From NCBI GenBank assembly GCA_034439755.1, contig JAWXAZ010000004.1, positions 1-64,000 on the forward strand: 64,000 bases of DNA, in the 5' to 3' direction. Source of the DNA: B1 sp034439755 (GTDB lineage Bacteria; Bacteroidota; Bacteroidia; UKL13-3). Below, one piece after another: positions 52,803-62,057 of the stretch; the stretch's first letter is position 1; every line of letters starts with the position of its first letter. Below the pieces are notes generated by a model. It made no database searches. It saw only the letters and a program-made list of their open reading frames with translations, and had not been told where the DNA came from. The position numbers were made by a program, and so were the translations under genes.

Positions 52803-53999
52803 TTAATTATTCTCCTTCTTATTATCCTCATCCTTCTTTGCACTAGAAAGATGTGGCGTATGAATAAATTTCTTATCGGCGCCCCTTAATTTAAAGAAAT
52901 TTAAAAACATTAATACAAATCCGTATGGCAGGCTCATCATGGCTTTAAGGGTATTTCCATTAAAATATTGAATAGGGATTGAAATAACTAAAGCCAACAT
53001 TTGAACCAAAAACAAACCAATAAAACAGGTACCCCAATTTGGCCAAACAAACCAAACTAAACACAAAATCATGGAAATACCCAATGAGATAAGTCGGGGC
53101 AGCAACATCAATTGAATAGACTTATCTAAATAATCTACGTTAAAGGTTTTAATAGCGTTAATAATTCCACTAAAGGCATATTTACGCATGAAGGTAAGCT
53201 GAGCCGACATCCAACGTTTGCGTTGATTTTGGAAGACCTCTGGCAATTGAACCTTTTCATCGAACACCAAAATCTCATGTGCATAATCAATCACAACCCC
53301 TTGAGAAATAATGAGCACTTCCATTTGTTTATCGAACCCCCCAATGGCAGTAATCTTGCTCATAATCTCCTCAAAAAAATCGTATTTAACAGCCTTGCCT
53401 GAACCAATTAATGCTGCAGATAAACCCAATACTTTATGCCCTTTTCTAAAGATATGGTTATTAATTTCTTCACTAACGCCATCTAAAATAGAAAACTTGG
53501 TTTCATTATTTTTAGCCAACCTATGCGCTTGAATAACCTTTTGCCCTTTTTGTAAGGCTGAGTTCATTTTTTCCAGAAAATTTTCTTCAACCAAATTATC
53601 AATATCTAATATAACTGCATAATCATAAGTTTCTCCGCGAACGGCATCCAAAGCAGCATTAATAGACTTCCCTTTGGTACTATTTTCGAAATGAACTTCA
53701 ACCACCCTTAGTGGCATTTTTGAAAACTCTTGAAGGGTTTCTTTTTGAAGCGAATCCGCTATGACGATCACCTCAAATTTATCGCTAGGATAATTTTGTT
53801 TTAACGTTTCAGAAGCAGTATTAAAAATAACTTCATCGCCTTTGTAAGCCGGAATAAATATGGCAAACTTAAACCTGCTTGCCACAATAGGATAATGTTC
53901 TTTAGGGTAAAAAACTCCTGCGATGGCAAATAGCAACATATAGGCTATGTTTATTGCCAATAAAATCCAAATGAATCCAAATACATAATCTAGTAACAT
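52803..53999 (-). CDS. Membrane glycosyltransferase family 2, tandem copy B
   Basis: This 398-residue paralogue of the downstream gene has N-terminal helix 5-28, catalytic motifs FAIFIPAYKGDEVIFNTASE, DYAVILDIDNLVEENFLEKM and FQNQRKRWMSAQL, and three C-terminal helices around 305-375. It ends in a charged tail (SSAKKDEDNKKENN). Only three bases separate it from copy A. It presumably adds a different sugar to the repeat unit. The specific linkage cannot be predicted. Confidence 0.88.
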   Translation of the reverse strand: MLLDYVFGFIWILLAINIAYMLLFAIAGVFYPKEHYPIVASRFKFAIFIPAYKGDEVIFNTASETLKQNYPSDKFEVIVIADSLQKETLQEFSKMPLRVVEVHFENSTKGKSINAALDAVRGETYDYAVILDIDNLVEENFLEKMNSALQKGQKVIQAHRLAKNNETKFSILDGVSEEINNHIFRKGHKVLGLSAALIGSGKAVKYDFFEEIMSKITAIGGFDKQMEVLIISQGVVIDYAHEILVFDEKVQLPEVFQNQRKRWMSAQLTFMRKYAFSGIINAIKTFNVDYLDKSIQLMLLPRLISLGISMILCLVWFVWPNWGTCFIGLFLVQMLALVISIPIQYFNGNTLKAMMSLPYGFVLMFLNFFKLRGADKKFIHTPHLSSAKKDEDNKKENN

Positions 54000-54006
54000 G
54001 ATTGTA

Positions 54007-54921
54007 TTATTTAATAATTAATCCAGTGTTATAATAGATTTCGTGATGCGTTAAATTCCAAAGTGCGCCCTTCACGAAAGCCACTAGCAATTTAAACTCT
54101 TTTTTGAATATATACTTTAAAATTCCTTTAGGAAATGAAACAAAATAAAAAAACAAGACCGCGGTCAACTTTTGAAGTCCAGTAGTATTCCGTTTTGTAA
54201 AAACAAGTCGGTTTCTAGTTAAATAGTAAGTTTTCATTGGACTTTCCTTTCCAACTGACATAGACTCTTTATGATACACTTTTGAAGCACCGCAATACCA
54301 TACTTCAAAACCTGCTCGCTTCACCCTTTCACAAAAATCAGTTTCTTCGTAATATAAGAAAAATAAATCGGCCATAAGTCCCACTTTTTCAACTACTTTT
54401 CTGCTAAACATCATGGCTGCACCGTGGGCAAGTTCTGTTTTATAAGAAGCGTTGTATTTTTCTTGGTCATTTTCCTTATGACCAATTGCAAAACCCCTAC
54501 CGGTGTAAAAATTAATGCCCTTACTTCCGGCAAATTGAAGCACATTTGGTTGAGAATAATAGACCAATTTCGACGAAACAATGCCTATTTTGTCGTTAGA
54601 CTCCATTAAATTAACGAGCGGTTCAATAAAATTTGGTTCTAATTCTGTATCGTTATTCAATAAAAAAAAGTACTTTCCTTTTGCCACTTGAATAGCCAAA
54701 TTATTGCCTCCAGCAAAACCAAGATTTTCGTTGCTTTCGATGAAAATGACTTCAGGAAAATCATTTTTTAAGGAGGCTATGCTTTCTGAAGAAGCGTTGT
54801 CAACAACAAACACTTCAATATTGGGATAACTAATTTCTCTTAGCGAGTTTAAAAAAGCTCGGGTATAAATTGAACCGTTATAATTAACGGTGATAACACT
54901 TACCAAAGGATTATTATTCAT
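54007..54921 (-). CDS. Glycosyltransferase family 2 (rhamnosyltransferase-like)
   Basis: This soluble or peripheral GT-A enzyme of 304 residues has PLVSVITVNYNGSIYTRAFL at the start, EVFVVDNASSES, FLLNNDTELEPNFI (DxD-like), and FLYYEETDFCERVKRAGFEV (catalytic acidic motif). This is the WbbL/RfbN-type family, often rhamnosyl- or N-acetylhexosaminyl-transferases. Its start overlaps the stop of the polymerase gene by eight bases, supporting cotranslation. The sugar donor is unknown. Confidence 0.88.
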   Translation of the reverse strand: MNNNPLVSVITVNYNGSIYTRAFLNSLREISYPNIEVFVVDNASSESIASLKNDFPEVIFIESNENLGFAGGNNLAIQVAKGKYFFLLNNDTELEPNFIEPLVNLMESNDKIGIVSSKLVYYSQPNVLQFAGSKGINFYTGRGFAIGHKENDQEKYNASYKTELAHGAAMMFSRKVVEKVGLMADLFFLYYEETDFCERVKRAGFEVWYCGASKVYHKESMSVGKESPMKTYYLTRNRLVFTKRNTTGLQKLTAVLFFYFVSFPKGILKYIFKKEFKLLVAFVKGALWNLTHHEIYYNTGLIIK

Positions 54922-56359
54922 TACTGCTTAATTCGATTTGGGGTTTATCGTAGTTTTCTGCCACCGTTAGCATGGTCATAGAGATATACATCAAGGCACC
55001 AAGAGGGGCCTGACCAAACACTGGATTTCCAAAACTTGCGGTAATAATACCCAAAAATCCACCATATAAAGCAATTAATTTTTGTTTGGTATCTGAATCA
55101 TTTACCCTTCTTAACCGCACTACACCCATTACAATAACAAAGGCCAAACTTAATGCATAAACAGAGAGACCAACAACACCATTTTCTACCCAAACTTTCA
55201 CAAACCAGCTATCAGTAGGTAAGTTTACCAAATAACTTGTAGGATAGAAACGAGCAGCCCAAGAGTCGGTAGTACCAATGCCTGAACCAAATGGCCTGTC
55301 TTTTAAATATGCCCTTAATTTCTCTTGATTAGATAAACGAACCAGCAAGGAAGCTTCTTTTGGATCTAGAGCTGTTCTTACCCTATAAATTTGATAATTT
55401 GAATTACCAATAAAGGTAAATTTCAAAAAGGAGAATATTACCAAAACCACCAGAATGCCTGGAATCAAAATTCGATAATTCTTAATTAATAACAAGTAAG
55501 TAATACCCCCAAAGAAAATTACGAAAACGGGGCCACGACTACCCGATGTTCCCATTCCAATAATACATACAAAAAATGCAATGAAATAAAGCACTTTGCT
55601 AGATAACTTATAAGGTCCTAATGCTAAAATCATACAAATAAAAGCCACGTAAGCCATTACCACCCCAAATTGCCCCGCATCAGAGAAAAATGAAAACGCC
55701 CTTAATTGTCCAGCCAAAATGTGTGTAATTTTACCCCCCGATTCCAACCAGGCATTTTCAAATGGATCTAGGCCAATATTAATCTGTTTCCAACCCCAAA
55801 AAGCGCCCACAACACCCCAAACAATTAGAATCCGAATAAATCGATCAAGGTGTTCCTTTTTATCAAATAATAGCAAGGTTAAAGGTACGGTTTGTATGGC
55901 GTAAAAAGACACACCACGAACAGCATAAACCCATGCAATAACATTATCTCCTTGCGGGTTAAAAGCTTCTCCTAAGGTATATAAAAACCAAACGAAGGTT
56001 GTAATTAAAAGTCCATTGTTTAGTTTCTTAATATTATCCTTATGTAGTCTAAACACCATAGATAATGTGGTAAGAAATAATACCGCATCAATAGATAGTC
56101 CTAAGGGAATTCCAACAACATAACGATTTACACCAATAAAAAAGAAAGAATAGTGAATATAAAACAACAACCCGTAATAAGGATTAGAAATAATGAGAGC
56201 AATTAGTCCTACTAGAACGGGCAAAAATGCCACCAAACTACCAATACCAATGTCGCCCGCAGCTAACACACCCGCCATGGTAACCCCTGTCATTGCTAGC
56301 AGTCCTGCAATAATAAAAGTATTCTGTTGCGGATTTAAGGTTTTTGAATTAGGTCTCAC
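54914..56359 (-). CDS. O-antigen ligase/polymerase family protein (Wzy-like)
   Basis: This polytopic inner-membrane protein of 481 residues has about ten to twelve helices. A large periplasmic loop near residues 330-400 contains RPFGSGIGTTDSWAARFYPT and LPTDSWFVKVWVENGVVGLS. That G-x-G-x-G/D-S-x-x-x-x-x-x-E-N-G pattern marks Wzy_C/WaaL proteins, which polymerise or ligate lipid-linked glycans at the periplasmic face. With a Wzx-like flippase next to it and a Wzz-like protein beyond, it is most likely the Wzy polymerase of this locus. Confidence 0.85.
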   Translation of the reverse strand: MRPNSKTLNPQQNTFIIAGLLAMTGVTMAGVLAAGDIGIGSLVAFLPVLVGLIALIISNPYYGLLFYIHYSFFFIGVNRYVVGIPLGLSIDAVLFLTTLSMVFRLHKDNIKKLNNGLLITTFVWFLYTLGEAFNPQGDNVIAWVYAVRGVSFYAIQTVPLTLLLFDKKEHLDRFIRILIVWGVVGAFWGWKQINIGLDPFENAWLESGGKITHILAGQLRAFSFFSDAGQFGVVMAYVAFICMILALGPYKLSSKVLYFIAFFVCIIGMGTSGSRGPVFVIFFGGITYLLLIKNYRILIPGILVVLVIFSFLKFTFIGNSNYQIYRVRTALDPKEASLLVRLSNQEKLRAYLKDRPFGSGIGTTDSWAARFYPTSYLVNLPTDSWFVKVWVENGVVGLSVYALSLAFVIVMGVVRLRRVNDSDTKQKLIALYGGFLGIITASFGNPVFGQAPLGALMYISMTMLTVAENYDKPQIELSSNE

Positions 56360-56360
56360 G

Positions 56361-57689
56361 TTATTTAATATTTACGATGGATAAAGATTTAATTTTAAAT
56401 TCTTCCCAACCAAATCGCAAAACATTGGCAAACTTGATACCCATGTGCTTATTGAGTTGATAATATCCAAATGCCATACCAGCAATGAAGGTTGCAGTTG
56501 AAACAAATGCCACTGATTCTAAATTTTTGAAGAAGTAAATCCCTATAAAATCACCCACAATATTTACGGCAAGTTGGATCATCACTTTATAAAAATTGAG
56601 GTTTGGTTTGTTAATGGTATCTAGCATTACTCCTGCAAATTTATCTAAGGGTAATATGGCCATGTAGCTAGCAAAAACACGCAATAAAATGGCCGATTCA
56701 GAATATCCTTTTCCACCTATAATTAACACAATCCAATCGGCAAAAATGAAACTTCCAAAAGCTATTGGCAACAGCAGGAAAAACACCAATCCAGCCTTCT
56801 TTTCAAATTCTAAACGTAGGCTATCATAGGCCTTTTCTGCATACAGTTTAGCAAACTGAGGCAAAGCTGTAACGGCAAAACTTCTTAATGGCATTTCCAC
56901 AATTTCTAAAATACGGCTAGGCACATTAAACAAGGCTACACCTGCACTGCCTAAAAATGTGCTACCAATAATAAAGGTATCAGAGCTTCTTAATAGATTT
57001 GAACCCATTAAGGTTCCCATGCTAAATTTACCAAAATGAAATACTTCAATAATTCTTTTGCGGGTATATTTAAAAAGGAACTGAATGCCACTCCAACCCA
57101 TAAAAATGGCAAGAATACTTACTACCAAATGTGAAATGGCATAACTAATTAAAACAGCGTAAATACTACCTTCAACCTTTACATAAAACCAAATAAGACC
57201 AATAAAAACCAATTGATTAATAATTCTAATGACACTCATAGAAATGATTTTCAATTTGGCATTTAAAAACCAAGTTGCATAATTATTTGGAGCAGATAGC
57301 ACTGCAATAATCATGAGCCATTTAAAAAAGAACAAGTATTCAACAAATAAACCCAATTGCTTAAAAATGTAATACAATAGGGTTATCACAATTAAATATA
57401 TAAAGGTTAAAGCTAAAGTGATTAAAATGGTTGAACCAATTACTTCTTCTTCTTCTGCGGCTGTCTTACTTTGGGCCAAGTTGCGCACCAAAGCATTCAT
57501 AACCATACCAATTCTTAAAGTTTCAAATATGCCATAGATAGCTAAGAATATTAGGTAAGGGCCGAATATCTCTTTGTATAAAACCCGAGCTAAAAGTGCA
57601 AATGTTACAACACCAAGAAAAGCCCCCACTCCATTGCCAATGAGTGAGGAAAAGCTTTTACTTTGAATTATTTTTTTTAGTCCCTGCAT
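56361..57689 (-). CDS. Polysaccharide flippase (Wzx/MATE-like)
   Basis: This 442-residue protein has about twelve to fourteen hydrophobic helices and belongs to the polysaccharide-transporter (PST) branch of the MOP superfamily. Its start, KIIQSKSFSSLIGNGVGAFL, then VVTFALLARVLYKEIFGPYL, is typical. It would flip undecaprenyl-linked repeat units from the cytoplasmic to the periplasmic face for polymerisation by the neighbouring Wzy-like protein. One base separates the two genes. Confidence 0.88.
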   Translation of the reverse strand: MQGLKKIIQSKSFSSLIGNGVGAFLGVVTFALLARVLYKEIFGPYLIFLAIYGIFETLRIGMVMNALVRNLAQSKTAAEEEEVIGSTILITLALTFIYLIVITLLYYIFKQLGLFVEYLFFFKWLMIIAVLSAPNNYATWFLNAKLKIISMSVIRIINQLVFIGLIWFYVKVEGSIYAVLISYAISHLVVSILAIFMGWSGIQFLFKYTRKRIIEVFHFGKFSMGTLMGSNLLRSSDTFIIGSTFLGSAGVALFNVPSRILEIVEMPLRSFAVTALPQFAKLYAEKAYDSLRLEFEKKAGLVFFLLLPIAFGSFIFADWIVLIIGGKGYSESAILLRVFASYMAILPLDKFAGVMLDTINKPNLNFYKVMIQLAVNIVGDFIGIYFFKNLESVAFVSTATFIAGMAFGYYQLNKHMGIKFANVLRFGWEEFKIKSLSIVNIK

Positions 57690-57706
57690 GCATTATTTTT
57701 CCTCTT

Positions 57707-59917
57707 TTAAGACTCTAGTTCTTCCAACCCAACTTCTTCTTGCTTTAATGCAGGTCTTGCTTCATTGCGTCTAGGCTTTGGTATTACACCAACCATGTTT
57801 TCTAAATCTTCTGGTTCAACAAAATTTAACCATACCATAATTTTATTTTCTTCGCCGGCGGCTTTACGGAATAACTTCATGATATTTTCATCTGAGTCTG
57901 TCCAACTTCTACGTGCATCCAAAACCAAAAGACTTAACCTAGAGTTTCTGATCAATTGATTTGGCAGCGCATTTACGCTAATAGCAGGAATTTCAACTAT
58001 AATAAAATTAAATGCACTGCGATTCACTCTTGAGAATTCGGGTAATAAGTTTTCCTCTGTTTTTGCAGAGAATAACCTCGAGGTTATATCATAACGTAAA
58101 GTCCTAAATTTCCTATCATCTGTTTCGGCATCTTCTATATTATCGTCATTAGAAATATACAGCACCGAATAATCTAAGCTATATAGTTTCTCGGCCAATT
58201 TCTGGGCAGCATAAGTTTTTCCTTCAAACTCTCTAGAACTAATTACGGTGATTAAATAGTTGCTAGATGCTTGCGGATTATTTTCTAGCTCTATTTTTAA
58301 ATTAGAAACGGCATAATCCAATAAGGTATTTTCAATTCGTCCTAATTGCAAAGTACCAGAAGTAGTTAAGCGATTTGGTAGCGCACTAAATATTTTCAAT
58401 CCCGTTAACTCTTCAGCCCTGGCCGTATTTTTAATTGAACTGTCTAATAATTCTTTAGCAATAAAATACACCAATAAGAAGAAGAAAGAGGCAAGGAAAG
58501 AAAGTATTACTAACAATAAACGCTTCGAGGCCAAAGGTTTTGTAGGGAATACCGGATTATCCATCACCTGCAGGTTATTCGACATCTCAATATTTTGTTG
58601 CCTTAATTTAGCCAAATGATAGCCATGTAAGATTTCCAAATATTGCTTTTCTGCCACACCAATTTCTCTTTCAAGTCTACTAACCTGCATGTTTAAAGGA
58701 GAGAACTCATTGTATTTGCGGTCAAATTCTTTCCTTCTATCAATGTAAACTTGCAAACGGGCTTCTGAGCCATCCATTGCCAAAATCTCTTTTAACCAAC
58801 TTTCCAAAACCACATTCATAGGTACAGATTCGATGGTATTGTTTAAGCTATAATATTGGAGTACCCAAAGGCGAATTTCCTGTTTAATAGCATCTACTTT
58901 TGTTGCCAATTTAACTATCTTTTCTGGATTATTGGCATAAATTTTTGAACGCTCATACTCTTCATGGGCAACTCCTAATTCTTTCCTTAATCGGTTTAAT
59001 TCTGCATTATTTCTCAGCAATATTTCACGCGACTCTAATTGATCCTCTAGTCGGGCTACCGCTCTTTTATGCGCCTCATAAGACATCAATTCTTTGTAAT
59101 AATCGGTTTCATTGGTTTCGTTTTCTATGGCAACTGCCTTTGCTTGTTCATAGTAATTAATGATTTTATTGCGAATACCAAAATCCTTCAATTTATTTTC
59201 AGAATTATTTAACTCAGCAGCTGCATCCTTTAACCTTGCTTCGAACCATTTTAATACATTTACAGTTTCAGATCCTTTTAAAGATTTATATTTAGCAATA
59301 AAAACTTCCGTTAAAAACTTCAAGGTATTTAAACAAACACCTGGATCATCTGACTTATAGGTAAGGTCAATGAAATCTGAACTAGATTTACGAGAAGAAG
59401 TTAGATTTTTATTGATATTACTTAAACTGTAATGGCCTTTTGGTTCAGACAATAATTTAACAACAATGTTATCTGTAGACGAATTTTTATATTTGGTAAT
59501 TTTAGTGATGGTGGCAGAAAAGTTTCCAGGAACAACCATTAATGCACGCTCATCTGTAATGGTATTTCTGAGCTCAGTAAAACTTTTTTCACCTAAGATA
59601 AGTGGATCTGGCATTTCTAATAACAAGTGTTGAGCCAATAATTTGATTGCAACATCTTCCAATGTTTGACGGGCAGTTACTGTTGCCAATAAGTTGTCAA
59701 AAGCATTATTTATAGAGAAATAATCGGCACGGGGTGCATCCTCACTAGAGGTAATACCATAACCCGAGGCAATACCCGTATAAACAGTTGTTTCCGCTTG
59801 ATATTCACGAGGTAATCTACCTATTAGAAAATAAACCAGTATGGCTACCAAAATGGGGAATAAAATCAGCCATTTCAGGTTTTTGGTGAGTACGCGTAAA
59901 AATTGGACAAAACTCAT
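57707..59917 (-). CDS. Wzz-type chain-length protein fused to degenerate BY-kinase-like domain
   Basis: This 736-residue polysaccharide co-polymerase has helix one at about 16-33 (WLILFPILVAILVYFLIG), a long periplasmic coiled-coil region (about 40-455) and helix two at about 463-485. A cytoplasmic domain related to bacterial tyrosine autokinases covers 540-730. The kinase motifs are weakened: the P-loop reads SSREFEGKT with the first Gly missing, Walker B is FIIVEIPAIS without the usual Asp, and no C-terminal tyrosine cluster exists. It probably sets chain length but may not phosphorylate. It precedes the flippase gene by 17 bases. Confidence 0.85.
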   Translation of the reverse strand: MSFVQFLRVLTKNLKWLILFPILVAILVYFLIGRLPREYQAETTVYTGIASGYGITSSEDAPRADYFSINNAFDNLLATVTARQTLEDVAIKLLAQHLLLEMPDPLILGEKSFTELRNTITDERALMVVPGNFSATITKITKYKNSSTDNIVVKLLSEPKGHYSLSNINKNLTSSRKSSSDFIDLTYKSDDPGVCLNTLKFLTEVFIAKYKSLKGSETVNVLKWFEARLKDAAAELNNSENKLKDFGIRNKIINYYEQAKAVAIENETNETDYYKELMSYEAHKRAVARLEDQLESREILLRNNAELNRLRKELGVAHEEYERSKIYANNPEKIVKLATKVDAIKQEIRLWVLQYYSLNNTIESVPMNVVLESWLKEILAMDGSEARLQVYIDRRKEFDRKYNEFSPLNMQVSRLEREIGVAEKQYLEILHGYHLAKLRQQNIEMSNNLQVMDNPVFPTKPLASKRLLLVILSFLASFFFLLVYFIAKELLDSSIKNTARAEELTGLKIFSALPNRLTTSGTLQLGRIENTLLDYAVSNLKIELENNPQASSNYLITVISSREFEGKTYAAQKLAEKLYSLDYSVLYISNDDNIEDAETDDRKFRTLRYDITSRLFSAKTEENLLPEFSRVNRSAFNFIIVEIPAISVNALPNQLIRNSRLSLLVLDARRSWTDSDENIMKLFRKAAGEENKIMVWLNFVEPEDLENMVGVIPKPRRNEARPALKQEEVGLEELES

Positions 59918-59928
59918 TTTATAAGGGT

Positions 59929-60687
59929 TTAGTTTTTCTTTTGTTTAATCATAACAGTGTGCAATGGCACACCTAAAACTGCTTCGAATTGTACCAATGA
60001 ACTATAATAAAATCTGAAAGATTCATGGTAAGCTGCTTCTGCATCAGCTAATACGTTCTTTTGACGAGAATATTCCGACATGTGAATTGTTCCTTCGCGA
60101 TATTCCTTTTCTGCAACTTGGCAAGCTACCAACTGCATTAAATAATCCTCATTTCTACCTTTATATAACCTATTGTATCCAACCATATCAGCATAGAACG
60201 CAGAGAGCTTTCTTTTCAATTCCATGGACTCTGCATCTCTTTTATATTTTTGCAAAATTGCCTTTTCCTTTTGCTCATTTACCCTGCCGCGATGACCCAT
60301 TACATCAAATAAAGACAACTGGAGATTTACACCTAATTTATATCCTTCTCTAATTTGAATTAAGGCAGAAGGCTGAGGTAGCAATGGATCTGCGTAGGCA
60401 AATAAAGGATAACTTCCAATTGTATAGTTATAGAAAACACTCATGTTTTGCGACCAAATCCAACGCATATAACGCTCAGCCCATTGTGCCGATCGCATGG
60501 CAGCAGCTTCTTGCTTTAGAGTAGGATTTACACTTTTAGCAATTTCATAAAGTGAATCTAAACGCGGAAGTAACACTTCAATATCAAAACGGGGATCCAA
60601 AAAAAGGGTATCCGTTTGAGCTGAAACAGGCTTTGTAATTGCCATTATTCCAATCAATATTATGATTAAAAAACGAATGTTCTTCAT
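59929..60687 (-). CDS. Short TolC-like outer-membrane protein
   Basis: A signal peptide (FLIIILIGIMAITKPVSAQ) is followed by helical hairpins (LDSLYEIAKSVNPTLKQEAA, then RGRVNEQKEKAILQKYKRDA, LVACQVAEKEYREGTIHMSE, and the closing LVQFEAVLGVPL), the outer-membrane efflux protein pattern. At 252 residues it is about half the length of TolC, so it carries one repeat and would need to oligomerise differently. As first gene of the polysaccharide operon it may form or stabilise the export channel in place of a Wza protein. That role is inference. Confidence 0.7.
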   Translation of the reverse strand: MKNIRFLIIILIGIMAITKPVSAQTDTLFLDPRFDIEVLLPRLDSLYEIAKSVNPTLKQEAAAMRSAQWAERYMRWIWSQNMSVFYNYTIGSYPLFAYADPLLPQPSALIQIREGYKLGVNLQLSLFDVMGHRGRVNEQKEKAILQKYKRDAESMELKRKLSAFYADMVGYNRLYKGRNEDYLMQLVACQVAEKEYREGTIHMSEYSRQKNVLADAEAAYHESFRFYYSSLVQFEAVLGVPLHTVMIKQKKN

Positions 60688-60727
60688 GGTTTGTCTAACT
60701 ATAGCTATTTATAATAATTCCTACCAA

Positions 60728-60755
60728 CAAAGTAAATACATCGGGGCAGTTCAAA
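60728..60755 (-). promoter_or_regulatory. Possible promoter of the polysaccharide operon
   Basis: On the minus strand TTTG (60755-60752), 17 nt, TACTTTG (60734-60728) approximates the Bacteroidota pattern but lacks one spacer base in the -7 box. It lies 40 nt before the TolC-like ATG. Confidence 0.4.
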
Positions 60756-60856
60756 TGAAAACACTTATTAACCCGCAGTATAAGTGTGTCCATTTTTCTG
60801 ACAAATAGGAAAATCCAAAAATATTTATGTCATTTGAACCGACTTTTAGGTATACA

Positions 60857-62056
60857 ATGAAAAACAAAGACATCATTGTTGTGGGGCTTCAACCCTACGA
60901 TAGTTTAATAGGTAGCAACTGTATTAATATTGCGAATGAATTTGCTAAAAACAATAGGGTTCTATACGTGAATTATGCTTTTGATAGGGCCTCATTGAAA
61001 CGCGAAAAAGATTTACCCAATGTTAAGAAAAGAATTGACATGATGGAGCATAAAACGGAATCACTTATACAAATAAATACCAATCTTTGGAACCTATTTC
61101 CAGACACCATTTTGGAATCGATAAATTGGATTCCTTTAACTCCCTTTTTTAAAATTGCCAACTTTATCAACAACAAAAGGTTTGCTCTAGAAATTAAAAA
61201 AGCCGCTAAAAAACTCAATTTTAAAGATTACCTACTCTTCAATGATAGCGATATGTTTAGGAGTTATTACCTGCAAGAGATGCTTGAACCAAGCTGTACA
61301 ATTTATTACACGCGAGACAATATGATGAGCGTTCCTTATTGGCGCAAACATGGTAAATTACTAGAAGCCGAACTGATGAAAAAAAGTGATTTGGTTTGTG
61401 CTAATTCTACCTACCTTATGGAAATTGCAAGCAAAGATAATAAGAACAGTTTTTATGTTGGACAAGGTTGCGATGTAAGTGCATTTGATGCAAGCAGCGT
61501 TAAAAACATTCCAAGCGACATTTCGAGTATTAATGGACCTGTAATTGGATACATTGGTGCGCTCTATACTTTGCGATTAGACTTAGAAATAATTAGGCTT
61601 ATTGCCAAACATAACCTTAACTGGTCTGTGGTTTTAATTGGCCCAGAAGACAATGATTTTAAGAATTCGGATTTACATCAACTGCCCAATGTTCATTTTC
61701 TAGGTTTAAAAGATGGAAGCGTATTGCCCAATTACCTTGCGGCATTTGATGTGGCCATAAATCCACAAATTTTAAATGAGGTAACCATTGGCAATTATCC
61801 TAGAAAAATAGATGAATACCTGGCCATGGGGAAACCAACTGTAGCAACAGAAACAAAGGCTATGAGTATTTTTAAAGACCATACTTACCTGGCTAAAAAC
61901 AAGGAAGAATATCCTGCTTTGATAGAAAAAGCCATTGCAGAAAATTCTGAAAACAAACAACAAGAAAGAATTAAATTTGCCCAATCACATACATGGGAAA
62001 ATAGCGTAGAGGCAATCTACCAAGCCATCCATGTGGTGAAACCAAATTTTCAATAA
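60857..62056 (+). CDS. Glycosyltransferase (GT-B, TuaH-like)
   Basis: This GT-B glycosyltransferase of 399 residues begins MKNKDIIVVGLQPYDSLIGS. The donor-binding half starts GPVIGYIGALYTLRLDLEII (about 225) and includes WSVVLIGPEDND, NVHFLGLKDGSVLPNYLAAF and PRKIDEYLAMGKPTVATETK, close to TuaH-type transferases of teichuronic or exopolysaccharide loci. An ATG at 60827 would add ten residues of uncertain value, so the one at 60857 is preferred. It is divergent from the main operon, with one base to the acetyltransferase gene downstream. Confidence 0.85.
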   Translation: MKNKDIIVVGLQPYDSLIGSNCINIANEFAKNNRVLYVNYAFDRASLKREKDLPNVKKRIDMMEHKTESLIQINTNLWNLFPDTILESINWIPLTPFFKIANFINNKRFALEIKKAAKKLNFKDYLLFNDSDMFRSYYLQEMLEPSCTIYYTRDNMMSVPYWRKHGKLLEAELMKKSDLVCANSTYLMEIASKDNKNSFYVGQGCDVSAFDASSVKNIPSDISSINGPVIGYIGALYTLRLDLEIIRLIAKHNLNWSVVLIGPEDNDFKNSDLHQLPNVHFLGLKDGSVLPNYLAAFDVAINPQILNEVTIGNYPRKIDEYLAMGKPTVATETKAMSIFKDHTYLAKNKEEYPALIEKAIAENSENKQQERIKFAQSHTWENSVEAIYQAIHVVKPNFQ

Positions 62057-62057
62057 T

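Noticed and set aside
48498..60687. Horizontally acquired island
   Set aside because: The polysaccharide operon shows no flanking mobile genes, tRNA or direct repeats, and its base composition looks like its neighbours by eye. It also holds exact and near copies of the dispersed 13-mer.
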